DNA from: Colletes latitarsis
Taxonomy: Eukaryota > Arthropoda > Insecta > Hymenoptera > Colletidae
Direction: 5' to 3'
Length of the DNA: 64,000 nt
Assembly: GCF_051014445.1 (NCBI RefSeq)
Contig: NC_135134.1
Location: 23,625,672 to 23,689,671 of the forward strand
The notes under the pieces: model-generated
The model's input: the letters and a program-made list of their open reading frames with translations, nothing else
Database searches by the model: none
Told to the model about the DNA's origin: nothing
Translations under genes and position numbers: made by a program
Shown: piece by piece, positions 13,731 through 27,679 of the stretch
How positions within the stretch are numbered: the stretch's first letter is position 1
Layout: every line of letters begins with the position of its first letter

Positions 13731-14753
13731 CTGCCCCATTCCTTCGCATTTTTCGCCTACTTGTTGGTCAGATCCTGGGCTTTTTCTGGTTTGGATCACG
13801 TAGTAAAGTGGTGCTACACCGAAACAGTCAATTAAACCAGGTTGCGATTAATATTTTAGAGCATAACGCCGGTTATGTCAGGGTTAGCTCTGGTATTTGC
13901 CATCATCTAGCTCATACTTTCGCATTTTTCGCTTACTTGAATGGCCAGATCCTGGGTTTTTTTCTCTTTAGGTTCACGTATTTATGTGGGACCACAGTGA
14001 AACAGTCAATTAAACCTGGTTCCGATTAATATTTTAGTGGATAACGCCGGTTATGTCTGGGTTAGTTGTGGTTTTTGCAATCATCTAGCACATACTTTCG
14101 CATTTTTCGCATACTTGAATGGCCAGATCCTGGGTTTTCTTCCGGTTAGGATCACGTATTAATGTGGTATCACACTGAAGCAGTCAATTAAACCTGCTTC
14201 CGATTAATATTTTTGAAGATGACGCCTGTTATGTCTGGGTTAGTTCTGGTATTTGCAATCATCTGCCCCATTCCTTCGCATTTTTCGCCTACTTCTTGGT
14301 CATATCCTGGGCTTTTTCTGGTTTGGATCACGTTGTAAAGTGGTAACGCACCGAAACAGTCAATTAAACCAGGTTGCGAATAATATTTTAGAGTATAACG
14401 CCGGTTATGTCAGGGTAACGCCTGGTATTTGCCATCATGTAGCTCATACTTTCGCATTTTTCGCTTACTTGAATGGCCAGATCCTGGGTCTTTTCTCTGT
14501 AGGATCACGTATTTATGTGGTACCACAGTGAAAGAGTCAATTAAACCTGGTTCCGATTAATATTTTAGAGGAGATCGACGGTTATGTCTGGGATAGTTGT
14601 GGTTTTTGCAATCATGTAGCACATACTTTCGCATTTTTCGCATACTTGAATGGCCAGATCCTGGGTTTTGTTCTCGTTTGGATCACGTATTAATGTGGTA
14701 TCACACTGAAATAGTCAATAAAACCTGGTTCCGATTAATATTTTAGAAGATAA

Positions 14754-16354
14754 CGCCGGTTACGTCTGGGTTAGTTCTGGTATTTGCAATCATCTGCCCC
14801 ATTCCTTCGCATTTTTCGCCTACTTGTTGGTCAGATCCTGGGTTTTGTTCCGGTTAGGATCACGTATTAATGTGGTACCACACTGAAGCAGTCAATTAAA
14901 CCTGCTTCCGATTAATATTTCAGAGGAGAACGCCGGTTTTGTCTGGGTTAGTTGTGGTTTTTGCAATCATCTGCCTCACACTTTCGCATTTTTCGCCTAC
15001 TTGTTGGTCATATCCTGGGATTTTTCTGATTTGGATCACGTTGTAAAGTGGTACCTCACCGAAACAGTCAATTAAACCAGGTTGCGATTAATATTTTAGA
15101 GCATAACGCCGGTTATGTCAGGGTAACGCCTGGTATTTGCCATCATCTAGCTCATACTTTCGCATTTTTCGCTTACTTGAATGGCCAGATCCTGGGTTTT
15201 TTTCTCTATAGGTTCACGTATTTATGTGGTACCACAGTGAAACAGTCAATTAAACCTGGTTCCGATTAATATTTTAGAGGATAACGCCGGTTATGTCTTG
15301 GTTAGTTGTGGTTTTTGCAATCATCTGGCTCATACTTTCATATTTTTCGCATACTTGAATGGCCAGATCCTGGGTTTTGTTCTCGTTTGGATCACGTATT
15401 AATGTGGTATCACACTGAAATAGTCAATAAAACCTGGTTCCGATTAATATTTTAGAAGAGAACGCCGATTATGTCTGGGTTAGTTCTGGTATTTGCAATC
15501 ACCTGCCCCATTCCTTCGCATTTTTCGCCTACTTGTTGGTCAGATCCTCGCCTTTCCCGGGTTTGGATCACGTAGTAATGCGGTACCACACCGAAACAGT
15601 CAAGTAAACCTGTTTGCGCTTAATATTTTAGAGGATAACGCCGGTTATGTCTGGGTTAGGTCTGGTATTTGCCCTCATCTGGCTCGTACTTTCGCAATTT
15701 TCCAATACTTGTTGGCCACATCCTGGCCTTTTCCTGGCTTGGACCACGTAGTAATGTGGTACCACACTGAATAAGTCAATTAAACCAGGTTCCGATTAAT
15801 ATTTCAGAGGATAACGCTGTTTATGGCTGGGTTTGTTCTGGTATTTGCAATCATCTGGCTCGTACTTTCGCAATTTTCGCATACTTGTCGGCCAGATCCT
15901 GGGTTTTTTTCTGGCTTGTATCCCGTGGTAATGTGTTTCCACACCGAAACAGTCAATTAAACCTGGTTGCGATTAATATTTTAGAGGATAACGCCGGCTA
16001 TGTTTCGTTTTGGTCTGGGATTTGCCCCAATCTTGCTCGTACTTTCGCGTTTTTCGCATACTTTTTGGCCAAATCCTGGGTATTTTCTGGTTTGGAACCC
16101 GTAGTAATGTGGTTCCACAACGAAACAGTCAATTGAACCTGGTTGCGATTAATATTTTAGAGGATACCGCCGGTTACGTCTGGGTTTGGTCTCGTATTTG
16201 CCCTCATCTGGCTCGTACTTTCGCATGTTTCGCATACTTGTCGGCCAGATCCTCGCCTTTTTCTGGTTTGGATCACGTAGTAATGCGGTACCACCCCGAA
16301 ACAGTCAATTAAACCCGGTTGCGATTAATACTTTGGAGGATAACGCCGGTTATG
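14754..16354. repeat. Duplicated block D1, right copy
   Basis: Near-identical to 9090-10690 at +5,664 bp, including the B-type island and small private variants such as CTGTTTGCGCTTAATATTTT. The differences are scattered single bases, for example TTTCCCTGG versus TTTCCCGGG near 9890/15555. Confidence 0.75.
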
Positions 16355-17081
16355 TCTGGGTTAGTTGTGGTTTTTGCAATCATCTAGCACATACTTTCGC
16401 ATTTTTCGCAGACTTGAATGGCCACATCCTGGGTTTTGTTCTGGTTAGCATCACTTATTAATGTGGTATCACACTGAAATAGTCAATAAAACCTGGTTCC
16501 GATTAATATTTTAGAAGATAACGCCGGTTATGTCTGGGTTAGTTCTGGTATTTGCAATCATCTGCCCCATTCCTTCGCATTTTTCGCCTACTTGTTGGTC
16601 AGATCCTGGGCTTTTTCTGGTTTGGATCACGTAGTAAAGTGGTACTACACCGAAACAGTCAATTAAACCAGGTTGCGATTAATATTTTAGAGCATAACGC
16701 CGGTTATGTCAGGGTTAGCTCTGGTATTTGCCATCATCTAGCTCATACTTTCGCATTTTTCGCTTACTTGAATGGCCAGATCCTGGGTTTTTTTCTTTTT
16801 CGGATCACGTATTTATGTGGTACCACAGTGAAACAGTCAATTAAACCTGGTTCCGATTAATATTTTAGTGGATAACGCCGGTTATGTCTGGGTTAGTTGT
16901 GGTTTTTGCAATCATCTAGCTCATTCTTTCGTATTTTTCGCATACTTGAATGGCCTGATCCTGGGTTTTGTTCTGGTTAGGATCACGTATTAATGTGGTA
17001 TCACACTGAAATAGTCAATAAAACCTGGTTCCGATTAATATTTTAGAGCATAACGCCGGTTATGTCTGGGTTAGTTGTGGT

Positions 17082-19042
17082 ATTTGCCATCATCTAGCTC
17101 ATACTTTCGCATTTTTCGCATACTTGAATAGCCAGATCCTGGGCTTTTTCTGTTTTGGATCACGTAGTAATGTCTTACCACCCTGTAACAGTCAACTAAA
17201 CCTGGTTCCGATTAGTATTTTAGAGGATAACGCCGGTTATGTCTGGGTTAGGTCTAGTATTTGCCATCATCTAGCTTATACTTTCGCACCTTTCTCATAC
17301 TTGAATGGCCAAATCCTGGGTTTTTTTCTGGTTAGTTTAACGTATTAATGTGCTGCCACACTGAAATAGTCAATTCAACCTGTATTCGATCAATATTTTA
17401 GAGGATGACCCCGGTTATGTCTGGGTTGCGTCTGGTATTTGCAATCATCTGCCTCATACTTTCGCATCTTTCGCATTCCTGTAGAACAGCTCCTGGGCTT
17501 TTTCTGATTTGGATCACGTAGTAATGTGGTACCACACTGAAGCAGGCAAATACACCTGCTTCCGATTAATATTTCAGAGGAGAACGCCGGTTTTGTCTGG
17601 GTTAGTTGTGGTTTTTGCAATCATCTGCCTCACACTTTCGCATTTTTCGCCTACTTGTTGGTCATATCCTGGGCTTTTTCTGGTTTGGATCACGTAGTAA
17701 AGTGGTACCTCACCGAAACAGTCAATTAAACCAGGTTGCGATTAATATTTTAGAGCATAACGCCGGTTATGTCAGGGTAACGCCTGGTATTTGCCATCAT
17801 CTAGCTCATAATTTCACATATTTCGCTTACTTGAATGGCCAGAGCCTGGGTTTTTTTCTCTTTAGGATCACGTATTTATGTGGTATCACACTGAAATAGT
17901 CAATAAAACCTGGTTCCGATTAATATTTTAGAAGATAACGCCGGTTATGTCTGGGTTAGTTCTGGTATTTGCAATCATCTGCCCCATTCCTTCGCATTTT
18001 TCGCCTACTCGTTGGTCAGATCCTGGGCTTTTTCTGGTTTGGATCACGTAGTAAAGTGGTACTATACCGAAACAGTCAATTAAACAAGGTTGCCATTAAT
18101 ATTTTAGAGCATAACGCCGGTTATGTCAGGGTTAGGTCTGGTATTTGCCATCATCTAGCTCATACTTTCGCATTTTTCGCTTACTTGAATGGCCAGATCC
18201 TGGGTTTTTTTCTCTTTAGGATCACGTATTTATGTGGTACCACAGTGAAACAGTCAATTAAACCTGGTTCCGATTAATATTTTAGTGGATTACGCCGGTT
18301 ATGTCTTGGTTAGTTGTGATTTTTGCAATCATCTAGCTCATACTTTCATATTTTTCGCATACTTGAATGGCCAGATCCTGGGTTTTGTTCTCGTTTGGAT
18401 CAGGTATTAATGTGGTATCACGCTGAAATAGTCAATAAAACCTGGTTCCGATTAATATTTTAGAAGAGAACGCCGGTTATGTCTGGGTTAGTTCTGGTAT
18501 TTGCAATCACCTGCCCCATTCCTTCGCATTTTTCGCCTACTTGTTGGTCAGATCCTGGGCTTTTTCTGGTTTGGATCACGTAGTAAAGTGGTACCTCACC
18601 GAAACAGTCAATTAAACCAGGTTGCGATTAATATTTTAGAGCATAACGCCGGTTATGTCAGGGTTAGGTCTGGTATTTGCCATCATCTCGCTCATACTTT
18701 CGCATTTTTCGCTTACTTCAATGGCCAGATCCTGGGTTTTTTTCTCTTTAGGATCACGTATTTATGTGGTACCACAGCGAAACGGTCAATTAAACCTGGT
18801 TCCGATTAATATCTTCGAGGATAACGCCGGTTATGTCTTGGTTAGGTGAGGTTTTTGCAATCATCTTGCTCAAACTTTCGTATTTTTCGCATACTTGAAT
18901 GGCCAGATCCTGGGTTTTGTTCTCGTTAGGATCACGTATTAATGTGGTATCACACTGAAATAGTCAATAAAACATGGTTCCGATTAATATTTTAGAAGAT
19001 AACGCCGGTTATGTCTGGGTTAGTTCTGGTATTTGCAATCAT
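17082..19042. repeat. Duplicated block D3, right copy
   Basis: Partner of 11770-13730. Only sparse substitutions separate the two, for example GACACCGG versus GACCCCGG near 12097/17409. Its right end overlaps the start of the 2,301-bp tandem duplication. Confidence 0.75.
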
Positions 19043-20568
19043 CTGCTTCATTCCTTCGCATTTTTCGCATACTTGTTGGCCAGATCCTGGGCTTTTTCTG
19101 ATTTGAATCACGTAGTAATGAGGTACCACACTGAAGCAGTCAAATAAACCTGCTTCCGATTAATATTTTAGAGGAGAACGCCGGTTTTGTCTGGGTTTGT
19201 TGTGGTTTTTGCAATCATCTAGAACATACTTTCGCATTTTTCGCATACTTGAATGGCCAGATCCTGGGTTTAGTTCCGGCTAGGATCACGTATTAATGTG
19301 GTACCACACTGAAGCAGTCAATTAAACCTGGTTCCGATTAATATTTCAGTGGATAACGCCGGTTATGTCTGGGTTAGTCCTGGTATTTGCAATCATCTGC
19401 CTCATACTTTCGCATTTTTCTCATACTTGAATGGCCAGATCCTGGGCTTTTTCTGGTGAGGATCACGTAGTAATGTGGCACGACACCGAAACAGTCAACT
19501 GAACCTGATTCCGATTTATATTTTAGAGGATAACGCCGGTTATGTCTGGGAGAGTCCTGGTATTTGTAATCATCTGGCTCATACTTCCGTATTTTTCGCA
19601 TACTTGAATGGCCAGATCCTGGGTTTTGCTCTGGTTAGGATCACGTATTAATGTGGTACCACACTGAAATAGTCAGTAAAACCTGGTTCCGATTAATATT
19701 TTAGAGCACAACGCCGGTTATGTCAGGGTTAGTTGTGGTTTATGCAATCATCTAGCACATACTTTCGCATTTTGCGCATACTGCAATGGCCAGATCCTGG
19801 GTTTTTTCTGGTTAGTATCACGTATTAATGTGGTGCCACACTGAAATGGTCAATTCAACCTGTATTCGATCTATATTTTAGAGGATGACACCGGTTATGG
19901 CTGGGTTGCGTCTGGTATATGCAATCATCTGCCTCATACTATCGCATCGTTCGCATTCCTGTAGACCAGCTCATGCGCTTTCTCTGTTTTGGATCACGTA
20001 GTAATGTGGTACCACACTGGAACAGTCAAATACACCTGCTTCCGATTAATATTTTAGAGGATAACGCCGGTTATGTCTGGGAGAGTCCTGGTATTTGCAA
20101 TCATCTGGCTCATACTTTCGTATTTTTCGCTTACTGGTTGGCCAGACCCTGGGTTTTGTTCTGGTGAGGATCAGGTATTAATGTGGTACCACACTGAAAT
20201 AATCAATAAAATCTGGTTCCGACTAATATTTTAGAGGGGAACGCTGGTTATGTCTGGGTTAGGTCTGGTTTTTGGCATCATCTAGCTCATACTTTCTCAT
20301 TTTTCGCATTGTTGTTGGCCAGAACTTGGGTTTTTTCTGGTTAGAATCACGTATTAATGTGGTGCCACAGAGAGATAGACAATTCCACCTGGATTCGATC
20401 AATATCTTAGAGGGTAACAGCGGTTATGTCTGGGTTAGTTCTGGTATTTGCAATCATCTGCCTCATACTTTCGCATTTTTCGCCTACTTATTGGTCACAT
20501 CCTAGGCTTTTTCTGGCTTGGATCACGTAGTAAAGTGGTACCACACCGAAACAGTCAATTAAACCAGG
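18268..20568. repeat. 2,301-bp tandem duplication, first unit
   Basis: Every landmark from about 18268 recurs exactly 2,301 bp later (18501/20802, 19374/21675, 19919/22220, 20272/22573). 2,301 equals 13 x 177, so the unit holds 13 monomers. The two units abut. By eye they are almost identical, with rare differences such as CACGCTG versus CACACTG near 18421/20722. Confidence 0.85.
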
Positions 20569-22869
20569 TTCCGATTAATATTTTAGTGGATTACGCCGGT
20601 TATGTCTTGGTTAGTTGTGATTTTTGCAATCATCTAGCTCATACTTTCATATTTTTCGCATACTTGAATGGCCAGATCCTGGGTTTTGTTCTCGTTTGGA
20701 TCAGGTATTAATGTGGTATCACACTGAAATAGTCAATAAAACCTGGTTCCGATTAATATTTTAGAAGAGAACGCCGGTTATGTCTGGGTTAGTTCTGGTA
20801 TTTGCAATCACCTGCCCCATTCCTTCGCATTTTTCGCCTACTTGTTGGTCAGATCCTGGGCTTTTTCTGGTTTGGATCACGTAGTAAAGTGGTACCTCAC
20901 CGAAACAGTCAATTAAACCAGGTTGCGATTAATATTTTAGAGCATAACGCCGGTTATGTCAGGGTTAGGTCTGGTATTTGCCATCATCTCGCTCATACTT
21001 TCGCATTTTTCGCTTACTTCAATGGCCAGATCCTGGGTTTTTTTCTCTTTAGGATCACGTATTTATGTGGTACCACAGCGAAACGGTCAATTAAACCTGG
21101 TTCCGATTAATATCTTCGAGGATAACGCCGGTTATGTCTTGGTTAGGTGAGGTTTTTGCAATCATCTTGCTCAAACTTTCGTATTTTTCGCATACTTGAA
21201 TGGCCAGATCCTGGGTTTTGTTCTCGTTAGGATCACGTATTAATGTGGTATCACACTGAAATAGTCAATAAAACATGGTTCCGATTAATATTTTAGAAGA
21301 TAACGCCGGTTATGTCTGGGTTAGTTCTGGTATTTGCAATCATCTGCTTCATTCCTTCGCATTTTTCGCATACTTGTTGGCCAGATCCTGGGCTTTTTCT
21401 GATTTGAATCACGTAGTAATGAGGTACCACACTGAAGCAGTCAAATAAACCTGCTTCCGATTAATATTTTAGAGGAGAACGCCGGTTTTGTCTGGGTTTG
21501 TTGTGGTTTTTGCAATCATCTAGAACATACTTTCGCATTTTTCGCATACTTGAATGGCCAGATCCTGGGTTTAGTTCCGGCTAGGATCACGTATTAATGT
21601 GGTACCACACTGAAGCAGTCAATTAAACCTGGTTCCGATTAATATTTCAGTGGATAACGCCGGTTATGTCTGGGTTAGTCCTGGTATTTGCAATCATCTG
21701 CCTCATACTTTCGCATTTTTCTCATACTTGAATGGCCAGATCCTGGGCTTTTTCTGGTGAGGATCACGTAGTAATGTGGCACGACACCGAAACAGTCAAC
21801 TGAACCTGATTCCGATTTATATTTTAGAGGATAACGCCGGTTATGTCTGGGAGAGTCCTGGTATTTGTAATCATCTGGCTCATACTTCCGTATTTTTCGC
21901 ATACTTGAATGGCCAGATCCTGGGTTTTGCTCTGGTTAGGATCACGTATTAATGTGGTACCACACTGAAATAGTCAGTAAAACCTGGTTCCGATTAATAT
22001 TTTAGAGCACAACGCCGGTTATGTCAGGGTTAGTTGTGGTTTATGCAATCATCTAGCACATACTTTCGCATTTTGCGCATACTGCAATGGCCAGATCCTG
22101 GGTTTTTTCTGGTTAGTATCACGTATTAATGTGGTGCCACACTGAAATGGTCAATTCAACCTGTATTCGATCTATATTTTAGAGGATGACACCGGTTATG
22201 GCTGGGTTGCGTCTGGTATATGCAATCATCTGCCTCATACTATCGCATCGTTCGCATTCCTGTAGACCAGCTCATGCGCTTTCTCTGTTTTGGATCACGT
22301 AGTAATGTGGTACCACACTGGAACAGTCAAATACACCTGCTTCCGATTAATATTTTAGAGGATAACGCCGGTTATGTCTGGGAGAGTCCTGGTATTTGCA
22401 ATCATCTGGCTCATACTTTCGTATTTTTCGCTTACTGGTTGGCCAGACCCTGGGTTTTGTTCTGGTGAGGATCAGGTATTAATGTGGTACCACACTGAAA
22501 TAATCAATAAAATCTGGTTCCGACTAATATTTTAGAGGGGAACGCTGGTTATGTCTGGGTTAGGTCTGGTTTTTGGCATCATCTAGCTCATACTTTCTCA
22601 TTTTTCGCATTGTTGTTGGCCAGAACTTGGGTTTTTTCTGGTTAGAATCACGTATTAATGTGGTGCCACAGAGAGATAGACAATTCCACCTGGATTCGAT
22701 CAATATCTTAGAGGGTAACAGCGGTTATGTCTGGGTTAGTTCTGGTATTTGCAATCATCTGCCTCATACTTTCGCATTTTTCGCCTACTTATTGGTCACA
22801 TCCTAGGCTTTTTCTGGCTTGGATCACGTAGTAAAGTGGTACCACACCGAAACAGTCAATTAAACCAGG
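20569..22869. repeat. 2,301-bp tandem duplication, second unit
   Basis: Direct adjacent copy of 18268-20568. Identity ends near 22870, where the sequence changes from the expected CCGATTAATATTTTAGTGG variant to GCGATTAATATTTTAGAGC. The near-absence of differences implies a very recent unequal exchange, or an assembly duplication. Confidence 0.85.
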
Positions 22870-25800
22870 TTGCGATTAATATTTTAGAGCATAGCGCCGG
22901 TTATGTCAGGGTAAGGCCTGGTATTTGCCATCATCTAGCTCATACTTTCACATTTTTCGCTTACTTGAATGGCCAGATCCTGGGTTTTGTTCTCGTTAGG
23001 ATCACGTATTAATGTGGTATCACATCGAAATAGTCAATAAAACGTGGTTCCGATTAATATTTTTGAAGATAACGCCGGTTATGTCTGGGTTAGTTCTGGT
23101 ATTTGCAATCATCTGCCCCATTCCTTCGCATTTTTCGCCTACTTGTTGGTCTGAACCTGGGCTTTTTCTGGTTTGGATCACGTAGAAAAGTGGTACTACA
23201 CCGAAACAGTCAATGAAACCAGGTTGCGATTAATATTTTAGAGCATAACGCCGGATATGTCAGGGTTAGCTCTGGTATTTGCCATCATCTAGCTCATACT
23301 TTCGCATTTTTCGCATACTTGAATGGCCAGATCCTGGGTTTTGTTCTGGTTGGGATCACGTATTAATGTGGTATCACACTGAAATAGTCAATAAAACCTG
23401 GTTCCGATTAATATTTTAGAAGATAACGCCGGTTATGTCTGTGTTGGTTCTGGTATTTGCAATCATCTGCCTCATTCCTTCGCATTTTTCGCATACTTGT
23501 TGGCCAGATCCTGGGCCTTTTCTGATTTGGATCACGTAGTAATGTGGTACCACACTGAAGCAGTCAAATAAACCTGCTTCCGATTAACATTTTAGAGGAG
23601 AACGCCGGTTTTTTCTGGGTTAGTTGTGGTTTTTGCAATCATCTAGCACATACTTTCGCATTTTTCGCATACTTGAATGGCCAGATCCTGGGTTTTGTTC
23701 CGGTTAGGATCACGTATTAATGTCTTACCACCCTGTAACAGTCAACTAAACCTGGTTCCGATTAGTACTTTAGAGGATAACGCCGGTTATGTCTGGGTTA
23801 GTTCTGGTATTTGCAATCATCTAGCTCATACTTTCGCATTTTTCTCATACTTGAATAGCCAGATCCTGGGCTTTTTCTGTTTTGGATCACGTAGTAATGT
23901 CTTACCACACTGTAACAGTCAACTAAACCTGGTTCCGATTAATATTTTAGAGGATAACGCCGGTTATGTCTGGGTTAGGTCTGGTATTTGCCATCATCTA
24001 GCTCATACTTTCGCATCTTTCGCATACGTGAATGGCCAGATCCTGGGTTTTTTTCTGGTTAGTTTCACGTAGTAATGTGGTACCACAGTGATACAGTCAA
24101 TTAAACCTGGTTCCAATTAATATTTTAGAGGAGAACGCCGGTTACGTCTGTGTTAGGTCTGGTATTCGCAATCATCTGGCTAATACTTTCCATTTTTCGC
24201 ATTCTTGTCGGTCAGATCCTGGGTTTTTTTCTGGTGAGGATCACGTATTAATGTGGTGCCACACAGAAATAGTCAATTCCACTTGGACTCGATCAATATT
24301 TTAGAGGATAACATCGGTTGTGTCTGGGTTACGTCTGGTATTCGCATTCATCTGGCACATTTTTTCGCATTTTTCGCAACTTGTTGGCCAGATGCTGGGT
24401 TTTTTTTTGGTTAGGATCACGTATGAATGTGGTGCCACACAGAAGTAATCAATTCAACCTGGATTGGATCAATATTTTAGGGGATAACGCCGGTTATGTC
24501 TGGAAGAGTCCTGGAATTTGCAATCACCTGGAACATACTTCCGTATTTATCGCATACTTTGAATGGCCAGATCCTGGGTTTTGTTCTGGTTAGGATCACG
24601 TATTAATGTGGTACCACACTGAAATAGTCAATAAAACCTGGGTCCGATTAATATTTTAGAAGATAACGCCGGTTATGTCTGGGTTAGGTCTGGTATTTGC
24701 CATCATCTAGCTCATACTTTCGCATTTTTCGCTTACTTGAATGGCCAGATCCAGGGATTTTTTCTCTTCAGGATCACGTATTTATGTGGTACTACAGTGA
24801 GACAGTCAATTAAACCTGGTTCGGATTAATATTTTCGAGGATAACGCCGATTATGTCTGGGTTAGTTCTGGTATTTGCAATCATCTGGCTGATACTTTCG
24901 CATTTTTCGCATACTTGTTGGCCAGATCCTGGGTTTTGTTCTGGTTGGGATCACGTATTAATGTGGTACCACACTGAAATATAATTACTAAATCCTGGTT
25001 CCGATTAATATTTTAGAGGAGAACGACGGTTATGCCTGGGTTGGGTCTGGTATTTGCCATCATCTAGCTCATACTTTCGCATTTTTCGCGTACTCCAATG
25101 GCCAGATCCTGGGTTTTTTTCTGGTTAGTATCACGTATTAATGTGGTGCCACACTGAAATAGTCAATTCAACCTCGTATTCGATCTATATTTTAGAGGAT
25201 GACACCGGTTATGGCTGGGTTGCGTCTGGTATTTGCAATCATCTGCCTCATACTTTCGCATCGTTCGCATTCCTGTAGACCAGCTCCTGCGCTTTTTCTG
25301 ATTTGGATCACGTAGTAATGTGGTACCACACTGGAGCAATCAAATACACCTGCTGCCGATTAATATTTTAGAGGATAACGCCGGTTATGTCTGGGAGAGT
25401 GCTGGTATTTGCAATCATCTGGCTCATACATTCGTATCTTTCGCATACTTGGATGGCCAGATCCTGGGTTTTGTTCTGGTTAGGATCACGTATTAATGTG
25501 GTACCACACTGAAATAGTCAATAAAACCTGGTTCCGATTAATATTTTAGAAGATAACTCCGGTTATGTCTGGGTCAGTTCTGGTATTTGCAATCATCTGG
25601 CTCCTACTTTCGTATTTTTCGCTTACTGGTTGGTCAGATCCTGGGTTTTTTTCTGGTCACGATCACGAATTAAAGTGGTGCTACACAGAAATAGTCAATT
25701 CCACCTAGATTCGATCAATATTTTAGAGGATAACACCGGTTGTGCCTGGGTTACGTCTGGTATTTGCAATTATCTGCCTCATACTTTCGCATTTTTCGCA

Positions 25801-27679
25801 TACTTGTTGGCCAGACCCTGTGTTTTGTTCTGGTAAGGATCAGGTATTAATGTGGTACCACACTGAAATAATCAATAAAATCTGGTTCCGACTAATATTT
25901 TAGAGGGGAACGCTGGTTATGCCTGGGTTAGGTCTGGTTTTTGGCATCATCTAGCTCATACTTTCTCATTTTTCGCATTGTTGTTGGCCAGAAATTGGGT
26001 TTTTTCTGGTTAGGATCACGTATTAATGTGGTGCCACAGAGAAATAGACAATTCCACCTGGATTCGATCAATATCTTAGAGGGTAACACCGGTTATGTCT
26101 GGGTTAGTTCTGGTATTTGCAATCATCTGCCTCATACTTTCGCATTTTTCGCATACTTATTGCTCACATCCTGGGCTTTTTCTGGCTTGGATCACGTAGT
26201 AAAGTGGTACCACACCGAAACAGTCAATTAAAACAGGTTGCGATTAATATTTTAGAGCATAGCGCCGGTTATGTCAGGGTAAGGCCTGGTATTTGCCATC
26301 ATCTAGCTCATACTTTCACATTTTTCGCTTACTTGAGTGGCCAGATCCTGGGTTTTGTTCTGGTTTAGATCACGTATTAATGTGGTATCACACTGAAATA
26401 GTCAAGAAAACCTGGTTCCGATTAATATTTTAGAAGATAACGCCGGTTATGTCTGGGTTGGTTCTGGTATTTGCAATCATCTGCCTCATTCCTTCGCATT
26501 TTTCGCATACTTGTTGGCCAGATCCTGGGCTTTTTCTGATTTGGATCACGTAGTAATGTGGTACCACGCAGAAGCAGTCAAATAAACCTGCTTCCGATTA
26601 ATATTTTAGAGGAGAACGCCGGTTTTTTCTGGGTTAGTTGTGGTTTTTACAATCATCTAGCACATACTTTCGCATTTTTCTCATACTTGAATGGCCAGAT
26701 CCTGGGCTTTTTCTGGAGAGTATCACGTAGTAATGTGGCACGACACCGAAACAGTCAACTAAACCTGGTTCCGATTAATATTTTAGAGGATAACGCCGGT
26801 TATATCTGGGTTAGGTCTGGTATTTGCCATCATCTAGCTCATACTTTCGCATCTTTCGCATACTTGAATGGCCTGATCTTGGGTTTTTTTCTGGTTAGTG
26901 TCACGTAGTAATGTGGTACCACAGTGATACAGTCAATTAAACCTGGTTCCAATTAATATTTTAGAGGAAAACGCCGGTTACGTCTGTGTTAGGTCTGGTA
27001 TTCACAATCATCTGGCTAATACTTTCGATATTTCGCATTCTTGACGGTCAGATCCTGGGTTTTTTTCTGGTGAGGATCACGTATTAATGTGGTGCCACAC
27101 AGAAATAGTCAATTCCACTTGGATTCGATCAATATTTTAGAGGTTAACGCCGATTATGTCTGGGTTAGTTCTGGTATTTGCAATCATCTAGCTCATACTT
27201 TCGCATTTTTCGCATACTTGAATTGCCAGATCCTGGGCTTTTTCTGTTTTGGATCACGTAGTAATGTCTTACCACACTGTAACAGTCAACTAAACCTGGT
27301 TCCGATTAATATTTTAGAGGATAACGCCGGTCATGTCAGGGTTAGGTCTGGTATTTGCCATCATCTAGCTCATACTTTCGCATTTTTCGCTTACTTGAAT
27401 GGCCAGATCCTGGGTTTTTTTCTCTTTAGGATCACGCATTTATGTGGTACCACAGTGAAACAGTCAATAAATCCTGGTTCCGATTAATATTTTAGAGGAG
27501 ATCGACGGTTATGCCTGGGTTAGGTCTGGTATTTGCCATCATCTAGGTCATACTTTCGCATATTTCGCATACTTGAATAGCCAGATCCTGGGCTTTTTCT
27601 GTTTTGGATCACGTAGTAATGTCTTACCACCCTGTAACAGTCAACTAAACCTGGTTCCGATTAGTATTTTAGAGGATAA

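Larger units (their letters stand above)
8234..14560. repeat. 532-bp trimeric higher-order repeat region
   Basis: Corresponding points recur at 532-bp steps: 8234/8766, and 12657/13189/13721/14253. Each 532-bp unit holds three monomers of about 178, 178 and 176 bp. The first is marked by TAAAGTGGTAC with TTAGAGCATAACGCC. The second is marked by CGTATTTATGTGGTACCACAG. The third is marked by CGTATTAATGTGGTATCACA with TTAGAAGATAACGCC and GCCCCATTCCTTCGC. The order is interrupted by B-type monomers (about 9888-10690) and by other variants near 11.3-12.3 kb. The same trimer reappears at 16.5-19 kb. Confidence 0.8.
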
